From Cardinalis cardinalis (Eukaryota > Chordata > Aves > Passeriformes > Cardinalidae), in the NCBI GenBank assembly GCA_014549065.1, contig JACDOX010000003.1:13240462-13304461 (forward strand): DNA of 64,000 nt, given 5' to 3'. The notes under the pieces were generated by a model. That model ran no database searches, was not told the DNA's origin, and worked only from the letters and a program-made list of their open reading frames with translations. This document shows, piece after piece, positions 12,368-28,966 of this stretch (its first letter is position 1; every line of letters begins with the position of its first letter). The position numbers were made by a program, and so were the translations under genes.

Positions 12368-14886
12368 AGAACTNGGGTTATTAAAATATATTTTGAAAAT
12401 AAATATAACCTTAAAGATACTATTCTCTTTCTCTCTCTAGTTGATCAATTTGTAAGGCAGGGGAGAGGTTTAGTCCCTTACCTTCTGCCTGTTTGTGCTA
12501 TGAGTGAGACCTGAGCCTGAGTATCAACAAACAGTGCCTGTTCTTAAATATACATGTACATGCAGATTTTCATGGCTACTTCTTCTTCCATAAAAATTTT
12601 CGTATAAAAATGCTAAAATAGAAGTGTTACTACCTCCCTTGTTAACTGCTTCATGGTGGAATTAGTTTTTAATTGAATGTTGGGATCAAGCTTGTGGATG
12701 TTTTTTGATCCTGGCTGGCTGGATTTGGCTATACTCCTACAGTAAGGCAGCTACAAAGAGCAGAGGTCTTCAGAGTTTAATGGCAAGAATTACAGCAACT
12801 GTGTCTTCACTTACTGCATTCATGTTGAATTAGTGGAAGCAGTCATTTGAGATTATCAGTAAAGTCCTCAATCTCTCTATTTCCTCAGCAATACTTGCTT
12901 TTCTGTCCTGATAGTTAGATGCTGCCCTACTAGTTTTTCAGTTGTTCATGTTGTTTTTTTCTCATGGAAGTCAAGAACCAAATGTCTGGTGGGAGGAAAG
13001 AAAAGACAGAAGGCAAACCAAAAGTAGTAATTTAGTGAAAAAACCATTCTGCTAGTCTTTATACAGAGTAAGGAAAACCCCAAGACACAAATCTTAGACT
13101 AAAGAGATTAAGCTGTTAAACTACATAGGCCAGAATANGAAACTGCATTAGTTTAGGGGTTTGTTTGTGCAGCACAGCATGCTGTATGCCCTTATTTTTC
13201 TTTAGACTTGAGACCCATGAATTTTCAAATCTACTTGTAGTTGACTCAACACAAAGATAGTTGGCTACTCTATGTTTGCAGTCNGAGCCAGACTTTCTGT
13301 GCTCTCTATAGCTGTTGCTGTGAGTGGGCAGGATATTCAGATTCATACNAGGCCGGATAATGTCTGTAGGCTTAGTTCTAAGCTTATTATCCTTTACAAT
13401 GTCCTATTAGCAATGCTCTTTTATAACTTTTAAAATGTGTTTTACATATTCAGCTGCAATGCCATGTTGTTGTGCTGTTTCCTCTGCTCAGTAGACTGAC
13501 TTTCCTTNTGAAGCTTATAGGCAAGCACTGAAGCTGGGTGAATTTGAAGGAGTTTGAGGCATTGGCATCTTTTTAAAAACAGATGCAGGGTTTTTCCCNA
13601 AGAGGGAGAATGTCTTCTACCTTTCCTCTTCTGTATTGGGAAACACATAAAATTCAAGAAAGGCTTCAGGGAGGTAAGGACCAAAGCCTGTCTGCCCAGA
13701 CACCCTTTTTTTGCTGAATGTGTCATGAGGCAGATTGTCTTGGTGGCAATGGGCTGGCAGAAAGCTGACAAAAAAGGCTGGACAGCAAATGTTTGTGTAA
13801 AGCTCTGGCCCTTTCACTCACATGCAGCCCTTTATAGGTGTTCAGGTGGCAGTATGGTCACCTGGTCCAAAATTTGTGGTGAGATGATCCCAGCATTGGT
13901 TATGGCTGTTCAGGAACATGTGCAGGGGAGAAAAGCACCACCTGTTGAGTACNCTTGCATTCANGTTTCTTAGCAACTGAGGCAACTGNNCTGAAGCCCC
14001 AGTTTTCAGTCTGTAAGGCTGAGCTGGAAGCCNGCTGCAGGTCCCCACTAGCTGTCTCTGCTTATGTTGGCTCTCTGGGAGGCCCTGAATTAGAGACAGG
14101 TCCTGGTGCCACACTGGGATGGCAGAGGAGTAGCACATTTTGCCAGGGACCCTGAGACTCAAGGAGACACAGCTGATGTCCAAANCAAGAGGGACAGCTG
14201 TGGTTTTAAGATGGCAAAGCAAACCTCTACTCATGGCAGCAGCTAAAGAAGCTCTTTGATCAAGGAATAAGCTGAGCTGTGGCGCTCTGGATTTCCAGGG
14301 TGTTCAGCCAGCACNGCTCCCTGGGAGGAGGCACAGCCTGTGCTCCTGCTGTCCCAGGGCTAAGCTAGGAACAATCTTACCATAAGAGCAGAGATTGCCC
14401 AAAAGGCAGTAATTTCATGTAGAACTGGGTGGGGTGCCCTGCTCGGGGCATCCTGTGGGGATGATGTTAGTGACNTGCAGTGGGTGCTGCAATCCTATGG
14501 GCATTTGGTCTGCTGAATAATACCACTGAGACTGCCCTGGTGTGAGGGTGCCTCTCAGGAAGGGCAGCCTGGTGGAGGGTGAAGCTGAACTGCAGGCTGG
14601 CAGGGTTATGAAAGATGCCTGGATGCAGTAGTCTTTCTGTCATGAGTTGTCATGATTTGAAAGACTTTAAATTNTGCCCTGGAAGTGATACTTAGAGGAG
14701 TGGTTCTCTTTCTCAGATGAGAGAAGTGGACTTCTCTCTGTTTATGCATTTTCTTGGTGTCAAAGGTAAGTGCACACTTACCCTAAAAATGACAAAATAC
14801 AGATATTATGCAGGACTGCATGTGGTTTTCCTCAGTAGAGGTGGTAGTTTTGTAAGTAATACAGGAAATATAAAAAATACTTTAGA

Positions 14887-14942
14887 ATCACAGAATATTC
14901 TGAGTTGGAAGAGACCCACAAGGATCATTGAATCCACTCTGG
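14887..14942 (-). mobile_element. CR1 LINE 3'-end fragment
   Basis: The words atcacagaatattctgagtt and ggaagagacccacaaggatc followed by attgaatccactctgg are the reverse complement of the typical avian CR1 3' terminus, which normally ends in short attctatga repeats. Only the last 55 to 60 bases are present, so this is a very short 5'-truncated copy lying opposite to SATB2. No coding capacity remains. Confidence 0.8.
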
Positions 14943-17164
14943 AAACTTAAGTGAATGGCCCGTTGTCTTGTTTTTTTTAATAGTACTTCCTGTGCTTCCT
15001 TGCCCTTCTATTTATTTGTGGTATTCCTGTTCTATCATATAACAGTTTTAAAAATAATCCCCTGAAGTAAATAACATCAATTTTTTTTTCCTGTTTCCTT
15101 ACCAATTATTGACTGTTTTTTCAAACTGAATAGAGGTTGGAAAATTAAATAAAGACTTCCAAAATAACAAGCTCCAGAAAATTTTATTTAATTTGTGGGT
15201 TCATTCTGTTCGCTCTCTCTCCCTCCACCTCATTTTTTCTTTTTTTAAGAAGATCTTTATTAATTTAGTCTAGTAACTTAGTGCCTATATTAAATTAATC
15301 TAATAAAAGTCAGGGTCCTCACATAACGTTTCCCAAATGTGAAGCAGCATCTATTACATAAGGCACAATCTTTTTACTGTAAAATGTAAACCTGATATGT
15401 GGCATTACAAGCCATTAAACTCTTTAGTGTATGTTAAGTCAAATACTTCAATACAGTCATGCTGGAGGAAAGGAAGGGGCAACGCTAGCATTCAAAAAAT
15501 CAAAAACGCAAAACCAAGCTTCATGTATCAAAATGATTTTCATCTATGAAAGTAATCTGAAGTTTGGCATTAAATCTTGTAACACTAACAGTCTTTCTAT
15601 TGATGATGACACCCATAATTCCATAATTTTTAAAATATATAATCATATAAATATCATATGTAAAAATGTAATTGCATAGTCTATGTTAAAGTCTGTGTAC
15701 TGGTACAGATGTGCAAGCCAGAAAGTGTTTAAATTGACTGACTCATAGATGCGTTGTTTTGTGCTCTAAACCATCGCTGGTANGCAGAGTTTATGAGAGT
15801 GTTTTTAAACAGCAAGAGCAAAGACTTCCAGCATCAGCAGCAGGAGTTCAGGGGGCTTTGTGCTTGCAGGGCTTTGTGTGGCTCGGCTGTGTTTTCGCCT
15901 TGGGTGAAGGTCACCCTTTTGTGCAGAGCCCTGAAGTTGCATAAGTCTCATGAGCTGGGGTGGAGCATTCGTCGTTCGGGGATTGTGGGTGTTCCTGTTG
16001 ATTTGTGGATATGTACATCACAGTGTAATCACATAGTTTATTCCTGTTCTCTCACTGAATTATTTATTAAGGGCTGAAATGAGGAAGGAGGGGGATTCTT
16101 TTGTATTGGCATAAGCATAGGATTATGTTCATTGTGTGCTTTCAATCACTAACTACCTCACCGATATGTCAATTGGCAGAATACAGTCTACCTCACATGT
16201 TGGGATGTTGCAAAGTTCAATTAATTAATATTTTTTAAGTGCATTGGGACCCTCTGATGAAAGATGCTTTTGAAGTATGGGGCAGTATTCTGCTGATTAT
16301 TTTTTCCCATCTATTACCCCAATGTGTCATTGATTGAAATTCAATAGAATAATATTGGCACCCTTATAACAATGGGCAAAGGCAGTATTGTATTTTTTTG
16401 ATTTTCCAAAAAGCTGGCTCAATAATAGAATACAAAAATTAATATAATCAGTTTATTTTCTGGTAATTTTTCCTGTTGCTTGTTCATCCTTTCTGCTTGA
16501 AAAGTCCTTCACTTTGCTGGATTAACAGTAATAACTACAAATTATGGCTTTATTTTGTTACAGTATGATGATAAACTACAGTCAGTGTAGAGGTAAGAAA
16601 CACAGGTTGAATTGTTACNTACTGCAGGGTAGTGATTTTCTGCAAACTGGTTTATGAATAAATAATTCTTTGTACTTACTTCATGGGACAGGCAGTTTTC
16701 AATTTCTGTAAGAAAACACAATTCAACANAAGAAAATTACATGCTAAAGCATAGGGACAAGATGCCTTTGAAGGGGACAAACGGATGCAGTCACTATCAC
16801 AGGAGGCTACCCATTTTGGAAGGAAGTCCTGCAATAGCGGCTGATAAAGAAATGGTTTGGTGGTCCCAGAAGTGGGGATTTTATTGGGGATCTCTTTGAG
16901 GTCTTTCATTTGGAGCTGTAAAAGAAATCGGAAGTGCTTGGATGTTAATGCTAACCTGCAATTTCTCCTGAGCGTCTGTTGTTTTGGTAAGAGCTGCTGT
17001 TAAATAGCACGATGTTTGATCAAAACTACTTGATTGAATTCACAAGGCAGCAGCAAGTGTTAGTTGTGTTCTTCAACCAGCCCTGTGTTTGCAGTCCACA
17101 ACTGGGATCCCTGAGATGCAAGGAGATAAATTCTAGGACACGTGACTAACTTTTAACCCTGGCA

Positions 17165-17285
17165 CATTAGCATTTTTTAAAAAATACATTAATGCTGCCT
17201 ATGCATTTGCATTAATACTATGAGTATCCATTTAAGTTGTAATTCAGGTATGCTCATAATTTGTGAAAATGAAATCAAGAGTATA
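17165..17285. promoter_or_regulatory. Candidate intronic regulatory block with octamer and TAAT words
   Basis: This AT-rich block contains a perfect reverse octamer ATTTGCAT at 17205-17212, three overlapping ATTA/TTAAT words within 45 bases on either side (attaatgctg, gcattaatac) and a TGCAT palindrome. It looks like a clustered POU/homeodomain site array, a pattern often seen in conserved developmental enhancers. Conservation cannot be assessed from one sequence, so this is a low-confidence candidate. Confidence 0.25.
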
Positions 17286-20200
17286 GCCATGGTGGGAGCA
17301 GGGAATGGTTTGAAGGGAGCCAGTGATAGGGCATGTTCTGGTCCTGTTTGCTCTGTTTAGCCACAAAAAGGAATTTGGAAAATGCCCCATTTGAAGAGTT
17401 TAATTTTACAGCAGTNGTGTGTTGGAAGGTACCTGAGGTGCTCCAGTAATTGTTATGGGGCTATCCTGAGTTACCTGTGCAGGTGAGTGGGAGATACAGG
17501 ACCTGATCTTCATTCCATTTCAGACTTATTCCATAGTCTAGCTATGACTATGATATGTATGTTCTAGAGCCCAGATGTGGCATTCTTAGAATGAGTGTGC
17601 TGTGTGGCTGTCTTTCCATTTGCAATGACAAATGAGGTTTCTAGCCTATATAGATAAATAATTTTCATGGGACTTGAAATTTTCATGTGAACTACATAAT
17701 AATGGAAAGGGTTTGCCAGCTTAGCTGTGTTTTTCTAGAAAGCAGCTTTCTGGTTTTTGTCATTTTATAGTCCTGATCAAAGTAGTTATTCTGGAAGTCT
17801 GCTTTAGCCCCAGCCTTGCATCCATTCATTCACGTCTCAGTAGGGTGATGTCCTAGGAATAATCCCAGTGCTTTAGGTGCATCATTTTTTCAGGTGATAA
17901 AATAAAGCTCATGAGGATCCAGTGACGAGTTCTGCTGGATAGAGAATGGTTCAGCTGTGATATATCAGGGCAAGGCTTCGGTTCAGTGTAGTGCTCTGCT
18001 CTCACTTGTGTAGTTACCACTTTCTTCTCCAAAGGAGCTGCTTTTTGAATGAAACTCAGTTGGAAACATGCTGGCAGGGTGGCACATCATTAGCCTGAGT
18101 GGAGTGATGGCAGAGAAATTAATTGGTGGTTACGTACAGACCTGACTCTTGAGCTCACNGAAGTTTGCCACTGGTGTGTTCTGCCATTCTTGTGGGGAAA
18201 GGGAGTTACACCCATTTTACACAAAGCTACGCTTTTTTCTCTGTCTGCATTTTGATTAAGCTGGGGCTTAAAGTTAGTAAAAGACCTGACTGTAGAAGTA
18301 CATGCCATTCAAGAACCAACAACCAGTGTGGATAGAGAATCTCTTCTAACGTAAGTTTAGAAAAAAAACCTTTTGAGAAAACTGATGTCTTTATTGTCTT
18401 TAATTGCCTAACTGGCCTGGGCTGCATTCAGTCATTTCTTGGTGAGGTGAGAGCTGTTCTAGTGTATGGCCATTTCTTGAGTGTGTGCAAGCATTGAAAT
18501 CTGTTNGCTCTCCAAAAAACTTTCACAGGAAAAAAGACCCAGTAGATACAGGAAAGAGAGCCAGATTTGCTAACAGAAGAGTTTTGGGAACTCAAGGAAG
18601 ACGTATTTTTGTATTTGCTGAGCTTTCTGATCTGCTGTGCATTATTCACACATAATTTTGAGAAAGTCTGGAGCTGACATAGAAGTGATACTCCCAGGGA
18701 AGTAGTATGTTCGTTAATAACACAGTGACCTTTCCTCATTAATGTCTCCTATCCCAAGTGTCAGTTGTGGTGGGATAAAAGCTGAGCCAGGCCAGTTAAA
18801 GTGATTTATTTAAATGCCTGAGCTGTACCATTTGAAGTCAATGAGAGGAACAATAAAAAATGTGTATCTGGAAGTGACCCCTTGCTGCCAGGCTGTTTTC
18901 ATCTCGGGGTTGCTGTTAGGCTACAAACACCCAGTCTGGATGAGAAGGGACCTTTTGAGAGGGAGAATTTTGGCCTGCTCTGTTTTTACTGAGTAGTCAT
19001 TCAGAGATGCCTTAATATGCAGAGAACACATTTGCCCAACAAGCTGGCATCATCTTCCCAAACNTAGCCCAAGAGTTGCCTTAAGTACAGTGTTGGTGCC
19101 ATGAAACAAGCACCTGTGAAGTCTGCTGAGGAGCTGAATGGAAGCCATGGCTTCTGGCTATCATTTGGACCAGCTTAATGTGCTCTGGAAAAAAATATTT
19201 CACACGTCATATCACACCGGCTGAAAAAATAGCGTGCATCAGCAGTGCTGTAACACAGAGTAAAGGACTCTCAGCAGGTGTTAACGTGCAGAGGCACTGA
19301 GCATTATGGTAACACCTGTGTTTGTTTAAATCCAGCCAAAACTATTTCCTCTCCAGTTGTAGAGGAGGATTAAAAAAAAAAAAATCTCCCTAACTTCCAG
19401 TAGTAGCAGACATTCCTGTAAAACAGTTTGCATAGTATTTCCCATGGTGCACTCTGGCTGTGCTGGTTTTCTTTTTCTTTAAACCCTTTTAGTCTGGGGA
19501 CACCTTTAGTAACTTCAGTGCTTCCCAACCATCTCTTTGTCCTTTGCCAGCATTGCCAGGCCCGAGCAGTTGCAGATGGTGTGCTCTCTGAGTGCTTTTC
19601 TTAATTGAATGAAAAATAAAGCCTCTTGTAAAATATTACCAATTTAGATGTGACTTATGGGGCACATATGATGCTTATTTTTTCAATTACATGAAGACTT
19701 GGCGGGGTTAAACGTAGGAAGCCAAGTGTTCTGTGAAGCTGGTATAGATTTCTGGATTTTTAGGTGATTTTGCTTTAAGTTTTTATATAGCAGGCAGAGG
19801 TAAAGGAAGTCAGCAGCTAAACTGTGTTTTTCCAGCATGTATTTTACGCAGTGGACCCTTGATGCTCATTTCATGACTAATATATGCTGTACTATATGCA
19901 TTTCTTGTTGTCACCAGAGATAACATTAAGTAAACTATCCCCTTAAGAAAAACAGCTTTTCTTGGCAAGTGGAATATGACTCAAGGAGCCAGCACTGGAG
20001 ACATACGGTGCTGTGAATGAGTGCTGTGTGTTACTCTACTGGATCTGAGTCCAGGCACTATTTATACTGCAGCATATTCAGCACCAGATTGTTAAATCTT
20101 AATACTGAAACAGTGCATCATTGAAATGTTTTTGTTCTGTTTATGTCCCATTTTCAAGCATTGGATATCAAGCAACACTTAGTAACTTTTTGTTTCATTT

Positions 20201-21754
20201 GGACACTATATCTCTTTGCCAAAAGCTTCTTAATCTGCTTTTGAAGTATTAGCTTGTCTGTACCAGTATGTTACAGTGAAACTTTGTGCCACTGAGGATG
20301 AACTAGGTCACTTCCAGCTTCTTTCAGTGTGTGGTGACAATGCCTTGCAAAGCGTGTCAGTGGTCAAATGCAAAGATTTAAGTGCTACAGAAAAGGAGTG
20401 CTAAAATTATTTCTTCTTCAATCTGTGTAAGAATGCGGAAAATACTCTGTAGTAGGTACTTCATGGGCTCCTTGTATTCTGTTATTGTCTCTGCGAGAAG
20501 CTTTGTTTCACTGTTTCAGTGTGGTGTTTATCTTAGGATCATTTCTGGGAGATCAGGATAAAAGGTTTTAGTCATTTACTGCAGTTCAGTTACTTCCAGA
20601 GNTGGTGAAGAGCTGGGAGTAGAAAGTGAGGAGGAGACGGTTGAAGTTTCTTGGCACCANGACATCCTTCCAGATACCGAAGAGGAGTTCTTGGCATGCC
20701 TGTTATCTCAGAAGAAGTAGTCTTCTCATGTATTGGTGTATTACTCTTTTCTGGCAGTTGAGTTTATGGATGTCTTTTTGAAGATCACACAGTATATAAA
20801 NAAACCTCAGAAGGCATCAGTTTGAATGGGAGAATGGTGTCTTGTAGGGCTGAGCTGAGGAGAGNTAAGTGAGCAGAACAGTGGGGCAATGGGAACACAA
20901 CGAAGGAGGGAATAGAAGCAGGAGTGGCAATAGTGCACAACAAGACTGAACTGCTTTGCTGTCATGTAAGATGGCACTGTGGCTTTCTTTGTTTGGTGTC
21001 TTCCTGGAAGTCATTCCCGGGATTAGTCATTGTTTTTGGTGTGGGTGGGCCCTCTGTAATTGTCTAAACAGAAATAATACCTCTGCACCAAATGGTTTAC
21101 CATCCAAGTTTACAGTCTTTGTGACAAACTCATCCAGAAGAGGTGATGATCCCTATTAAAGAATGAACAGAAGTAGAAATAGAACATACAGCATTCTCCC
21201 CCGCCTCCAAAAAGCTATTTTGGATCTGTGGTCAGCAGCTTGCAGTTGTTTGGTTGGGTTTTTTTTCCCCACAAAGAAAATCAACTGTCTGCATAATGTA
21301 ACTTGTATCTGGGAGTGAACTCTTCCTGCTTGGTGGGTTTCCATCCACACTGGGAATCGTACCATGCTTAGNTTGTAACAGTGCTGAAAGCCCACGCATA
21401 GGAATTTTCCTGTTCAAGTCAAAGTAATGCATTTNTTTACTGAAGAGTTTTTGTAGACTGCAAAATCAGGACTAGAAAGTACTTAAAGCTTATTCTAACT
21501 TAAAGAACTAGGCTTTAGAGCTATGATGAAGGATGTGAAGGAAGTCTCCTGTGTTTCCTTGCCGTACTTTAGGAGTCAGGAACATGTCAGCAACTGTCTA
21601 CTTAAGATTTTGAATCTATTCCTGCTCTTCTCCACTGTTTCCTCAAGAGTGAGCAGAACATGTCTTTCTGGGCAAGACTGCAATAAACCTCAAGGCAGAT
21701 CTTGGATTGCAGGAGCAATCAGCCTTGCTGAAGGGTTTAGTAAATGGCTGATAA

Positions 21755-24122
<2,368 letters not shown>

Positions 24123-26908
24123 TAAAGCTCGTATTTCTTCTGTAAAGAGCCTACACTAAACAAATCCATAAATACCAAATAAATTTCTTGTTTTCTATAG
24201 AAAGAAGAAATACTAATTAGTATGTTAAATAGTAGTATCTTTACACCATGTTTTCTTAGTGGGTTGCTAGGTAAAAATTATGAATTAATTGATTTCATAG
24301 GGATGTAAATCCATTATTTAGATTTTTATCTGAACCTGTTGAAATAGGACTAATGATCCTCAAATACAAGATTCAAGTGGCTTCTTCCCACTAGTAGAGG
24401 CTTGCCTTCCCCTCTAACCCATGGGTAGCTCTCATTAGCCTGCAAGCATGATAAAAGGTATGCAGTTTTAACAGTTGTGGCCCAATTTCTAGGAAACAGC
24501 AACAAAGAAATGTATATGTAATTATGTTAAAAAAAGAACAAAACCTCAGCCTCATTCTCCATGACTGCTTTTTAAATGGCAGTGATGTCATGTCTAAGAC
24601 ACAGGTTCCTACAGATGTCACAAGCTCTATTTGTACTTCAGATTGTCATACTGAGGCATTCATAAAATTTTTATGACTTCTCCTTGCCTCTCAGAAAAAA
24701 CAGAATAACACTTTAACACCTACACCAGGTAACTTTACTAGGCATGAAAAATATATTGCCTTCTAAAAGGTATACTAGGATCAGGTTAATCTGTCCATTT
24801 TATCTTTGAAATCAAGTCAAAACGTGGGTAATTCCAGCTTCCTAAAAAACCAATGCTTGCTCATATCCAACATTTTTTCTCCTGTGATTGTGTGTCTTCC
24901 ATTGCACTGTGTGTTCATCCTGTATTTCATGATCCAAAGCCTCCATGAACCAAGAGAATTCTCTCTGTTCACCACAAATTTGCCTCACTGTGTTGTGATT
25001 ACAACTCCAGAAAAAGCATAGAGGTAAAATATGGAGCTGGTAGGAATCACATTCTTCACTTTCTTTAGCTGTGTGGGATCTGCAGAGCTAGCAGGAGTGG
25101 AAGGGTTTTGTGAGGAAAAGCCACGGAACTTGCTGATTTAGTAAAGGAGGAGCAGACACTGTAGATATGCACAGTGTGGAACANGCATTGAATATGAAAG
25201 TGTTTTCCTTTTCACACAGTTTAAGTGTCATTTTTTAAAATAGAGTTATCTGTGGAATCTGGTCAGCTAATGATGATTGCAGCATATGGTTGTCTCTGCC
25301 CAGTCTTCTTCAATATCCTAACTAACTAAACTATGCATCATTTCATATGCAGAATTCGTTTGTTGTCTGGGTCTGTTTCCTCCCACTTCAGTTTCAAAGC
25401 CTCCAGGTGGAAACACTGCTGTTGGTTTACTCCTTCTATAGGCTTAGTCTGACGTATATTTACAAAATTACTGATGGCAGAAGCGTAGCAGCCAAAATCC
25501 TTGCCTCAGTATTTATTTAGTGGAAAAAGCTAAGAGGAGATCCTTCTGTACGAAATTGAGCTTNCTTACTTTTAAGCACAGGTATAAATGACCTTGGGTA
25601 GTGACTAACTCTTGAATTAAGACTGCAGAATGCAGCTTGTATCATTACTATTATTATTGCCATAAAAAGTTTCAGTCTCTTTTGGTTTAGCTCACAAAAT
25701 GCAGAAGATACAATGGAAGGTTGTATAGAAGCTGTCTATTACCATCATCTGAATATGCCTCTAATACAATTTCTTCTCCCAAATCAGTTTTAAAAAAATA
25801 TCGTGCCAAATGTGAAATGTCATTACAACCCCCTTGTGGTTAATATATTATTGACAGCAGCAAATTGCAGAGTGGTCTCTCAGGAGTGAAACTGCAGAGT
25901 AAATGCTGCTGTTTATTAATGTGTTCACAGTGCCTCAAGTACAGAAGCAGAGCGGGGCAGCGTGGGGAGCTCCCGCTCCCACCAGCCATGGGGCTCCGTC
26001 TCTGGTTCTCAGTGCCCCAGCTCTCCAAGCAGCCCAGATGGGGATTCTGATTGCTGCTAATGGGAAATGTAATCATTCACTTTGATTTAAAATTGTTCTG
26101 GTTTTTTTCTGCTAGGTGTATTACATGTCTGCAGCTTAGCTACCCAAAGCATACGGCTCCTGTTCAAACAAATAAATCCCAGTTAACCAAGCTGGGGGGA
26201 AGGAGGGTAGGTAGGGGGAGTGTGTATGCCAGAAAGAAATCCAATTATTTCAATATTTCCATCTTTCCGTAGAGATCTCTGTCTTTCCTGTGGCGTATCA
26301 CACATTTCAGCACTGACCATGCTTTTTTGTCTCTCTGCTGGAACAAGCTTTATTAGGACATGAGTGTGTCCCATGTTTTTCTCCTTGAACTTACTGCACC
26401 AGATTTTCTTTGTGTGGGTATTTCTTAGCTCCTGGTCTAAGTAGTATTCATTCNACATGGCTGTCATGGCCACACACATACCAAACATATCTGCTGCTTT
26501 ATTCCTTCGTTAAGGATTTTTCCAGAAATATTATGCATTATTTAGAAGTTTGCAACTAGTGAGCCACTAGTGAGTGGCTTTTTTTCCCCCACTCTATTTT
26601 AAATGGATATTTCTATTCTACAGACTTATCAAGATTCCTAAGACAAATNCTCCTAGTGTTCCTTTACATGTAATAGTGATGATATGTGGTCTGAAAATTG
26701 TTATAGTTCGTTCCCCTGCAGAAGAGAATCTGTCCTGGGATTTTTTCACCAATGGTTGATTTACTGTTTGATTTTACTTTGTTTATTTAGTTTAAGTTTT
26801 GCTTTCTCAAATAAAGGTTAATGGGTTAATATATTCTGTGATATTTAATAGCCTCATGGTTTCATGTGTTGATTTCTTGTAGAGCTAGGTGATTTGGAGA
26901 AGGAAACT

Positions 26909-26940
26909 CCCCCCCCCCCCCCCCCCCCCCCCAAAAAAAA
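26909..26940. repeat. C24 homopolymer followed by A8
   Basis: Twenty-four consecutive C residues are followed directly by eight A residues. On the opposite strand this is a 24-base G run, which could form a G-quadruplex in principle. Length is uncertain because such runs are error-prone in sequencing. Confidence 0.9.
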
Positions 26941-27310
26941 TAATTAAGAGAACCAAATTGATATGTAGATGGAGTTCAACAATTTCCCCACCCTTCTTTA
27001 GTGAATGGAAATTTAACTGAAGTGATGCAAAAAAACCCTGGGTTTGCTCAACTTTGTTCAAAAACCCTCTTCAGCAGAAGCTATTGCCGTGTCAGGCTTT
27101 CAGAATTCTGTTGCTTGTTAAAATGCTTGTAGAGCAAGGGAGGATTTATGGGCAGGGAATTGCTGCTGACTGCCACAATGCTAGGTTTATGTCTCAAAAT
27201 ATTGATTTTAATTAGAAAATTGAATCTCAGTTTTAGAAATTGGAGCTGCTACTTAAGGCTCTTACTTCATAGCCTGCAAACTCTACTGCACTGCACCATA
27301 GCACTCTTTG

Positions 27311-27336
27311 AGTGAAAAGGCAGAGTGAAAAGGCAG
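27311..27336. repeat. 13-bp tandem duplication
   Basis: The unit agtgaaaaggcag occurs twice in perfect succession. A simple local duplication with no visible function. Confidence 0.85.
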
Positions 27337-28756
27337 AAGGGCCTCTTCAGTGAAAGTGAAGTTACCTATTGAAGACTGAAAGTAATCTGTATTGCCCAGT
27401 TATCTTAAGTTGCTCAGTTTTGCTCATGTTTTTTAAGTTCTTAAAACTCAAGAGTTAGGGACAGAGTCCTTTGATACTGCAGTGAACAGGACAGGAGGTT
27501 GGGTAGATCTGGCAGAGGACAGGGATGATTTTGTTTTTAAAACATTGTTAAATTCAGTGAGCCAGTGCATAAGCCTTGTAGTTCTCGAGAGATGGCCAAG
27601 AGCCTGTAGGAGCTCGTAGGCCAGAGCTTGAAGCCGTGGTTTGAGCTGTGAGATCATCCTTGCTCTCTCCTCTNGGTGCAGAAAGGTTGCACAAGGTGCC
27701 CCAGCTTTCTCTGAGCTTTGATGTAAGTGCAGAAGGAGGGCATGAGGAAAATAAAATACAGTCTGTGGGGAAGGTGCATTGACTCCTATGTCTTGGTGCT
27801 GTTAGATTGCATTTCCTTGGTGACAGTNTACATGTGCTGGGAGCAGTTTGTCCCTGGAAGGGTTCAGAAAGGGGAAAAGGAGATCAAAATGCTGTTAAAA
27901 GGATGCCTCCTCTATAGCATGGAGGAAGGGAAGAACTACTGGTAACAAGGTTGTTTGCTACCCTATGGGCAGAAGCACCCCAGATATAAAATATCTTTTT
28001 TTATTGGTATCAGGTGCTGGAAAACCAGTCTATAGCCATCTCTTCATTGAGCTTGTNTGGAGTTGCTTGAGGGGAATTTGCAGAGTAGGGAGGGGTGCTG
28101 GTTAGGCAAGCGATGTTTCAGTTTTGTTGAGCTTTCTTGTGTGTTTTGACTGCTCTGTGTTGTAGTATGTGTAGTTCCCTGTGCTCTGAATGGCACTGCT
28201 AATTTCTCTTCTGGGTGATTCTTCACACAAGGGCTAATCACACGTTTCTATAAATTATATTAATTTAACTTATTTGCCTAACTGTTGTTCTGCNCTGAGT
28301 AGCACGGATGTTCTCCAGTTCTTGGCTGTGCAGTCTTGCTGCATTTGAAGCAGAACAGAGACATCTGAAAAGCATTATTGGGATTATGCATGCTGGAGCA
28401 TCTAATCTTACCTTTAGGATCTGGTTCCTAAATTGTGCTTGGTGCAGTGAGCATGTGTTCCTCAGCACAGCCCTGCCTGTTGTTATGCAACTCAGGTTTG
28501 GCTATTGCAGTATCACAAGCACAAAGCAAAGTAGAACTTCCCCCCCAGCCTGAGCTGCAGGTCTCAGTGTAGGTTTGTACTACGGTTTTTTTACATAATT
28601 GTGAAAAAAAAATTATTATTGTGATTTTATTCATGGCTGGGCATACAGACTGGAGAATAAAACCAATGTTTTGTACTCATCAGATTTGGGTTCTTTTGAG
28701 TTTAAAGTCACATGCGGATGATCATTATGCACTCGCGTGTCATTTGCTTTCCCTGA

Positions 28757-28966
<210 letters not shown>

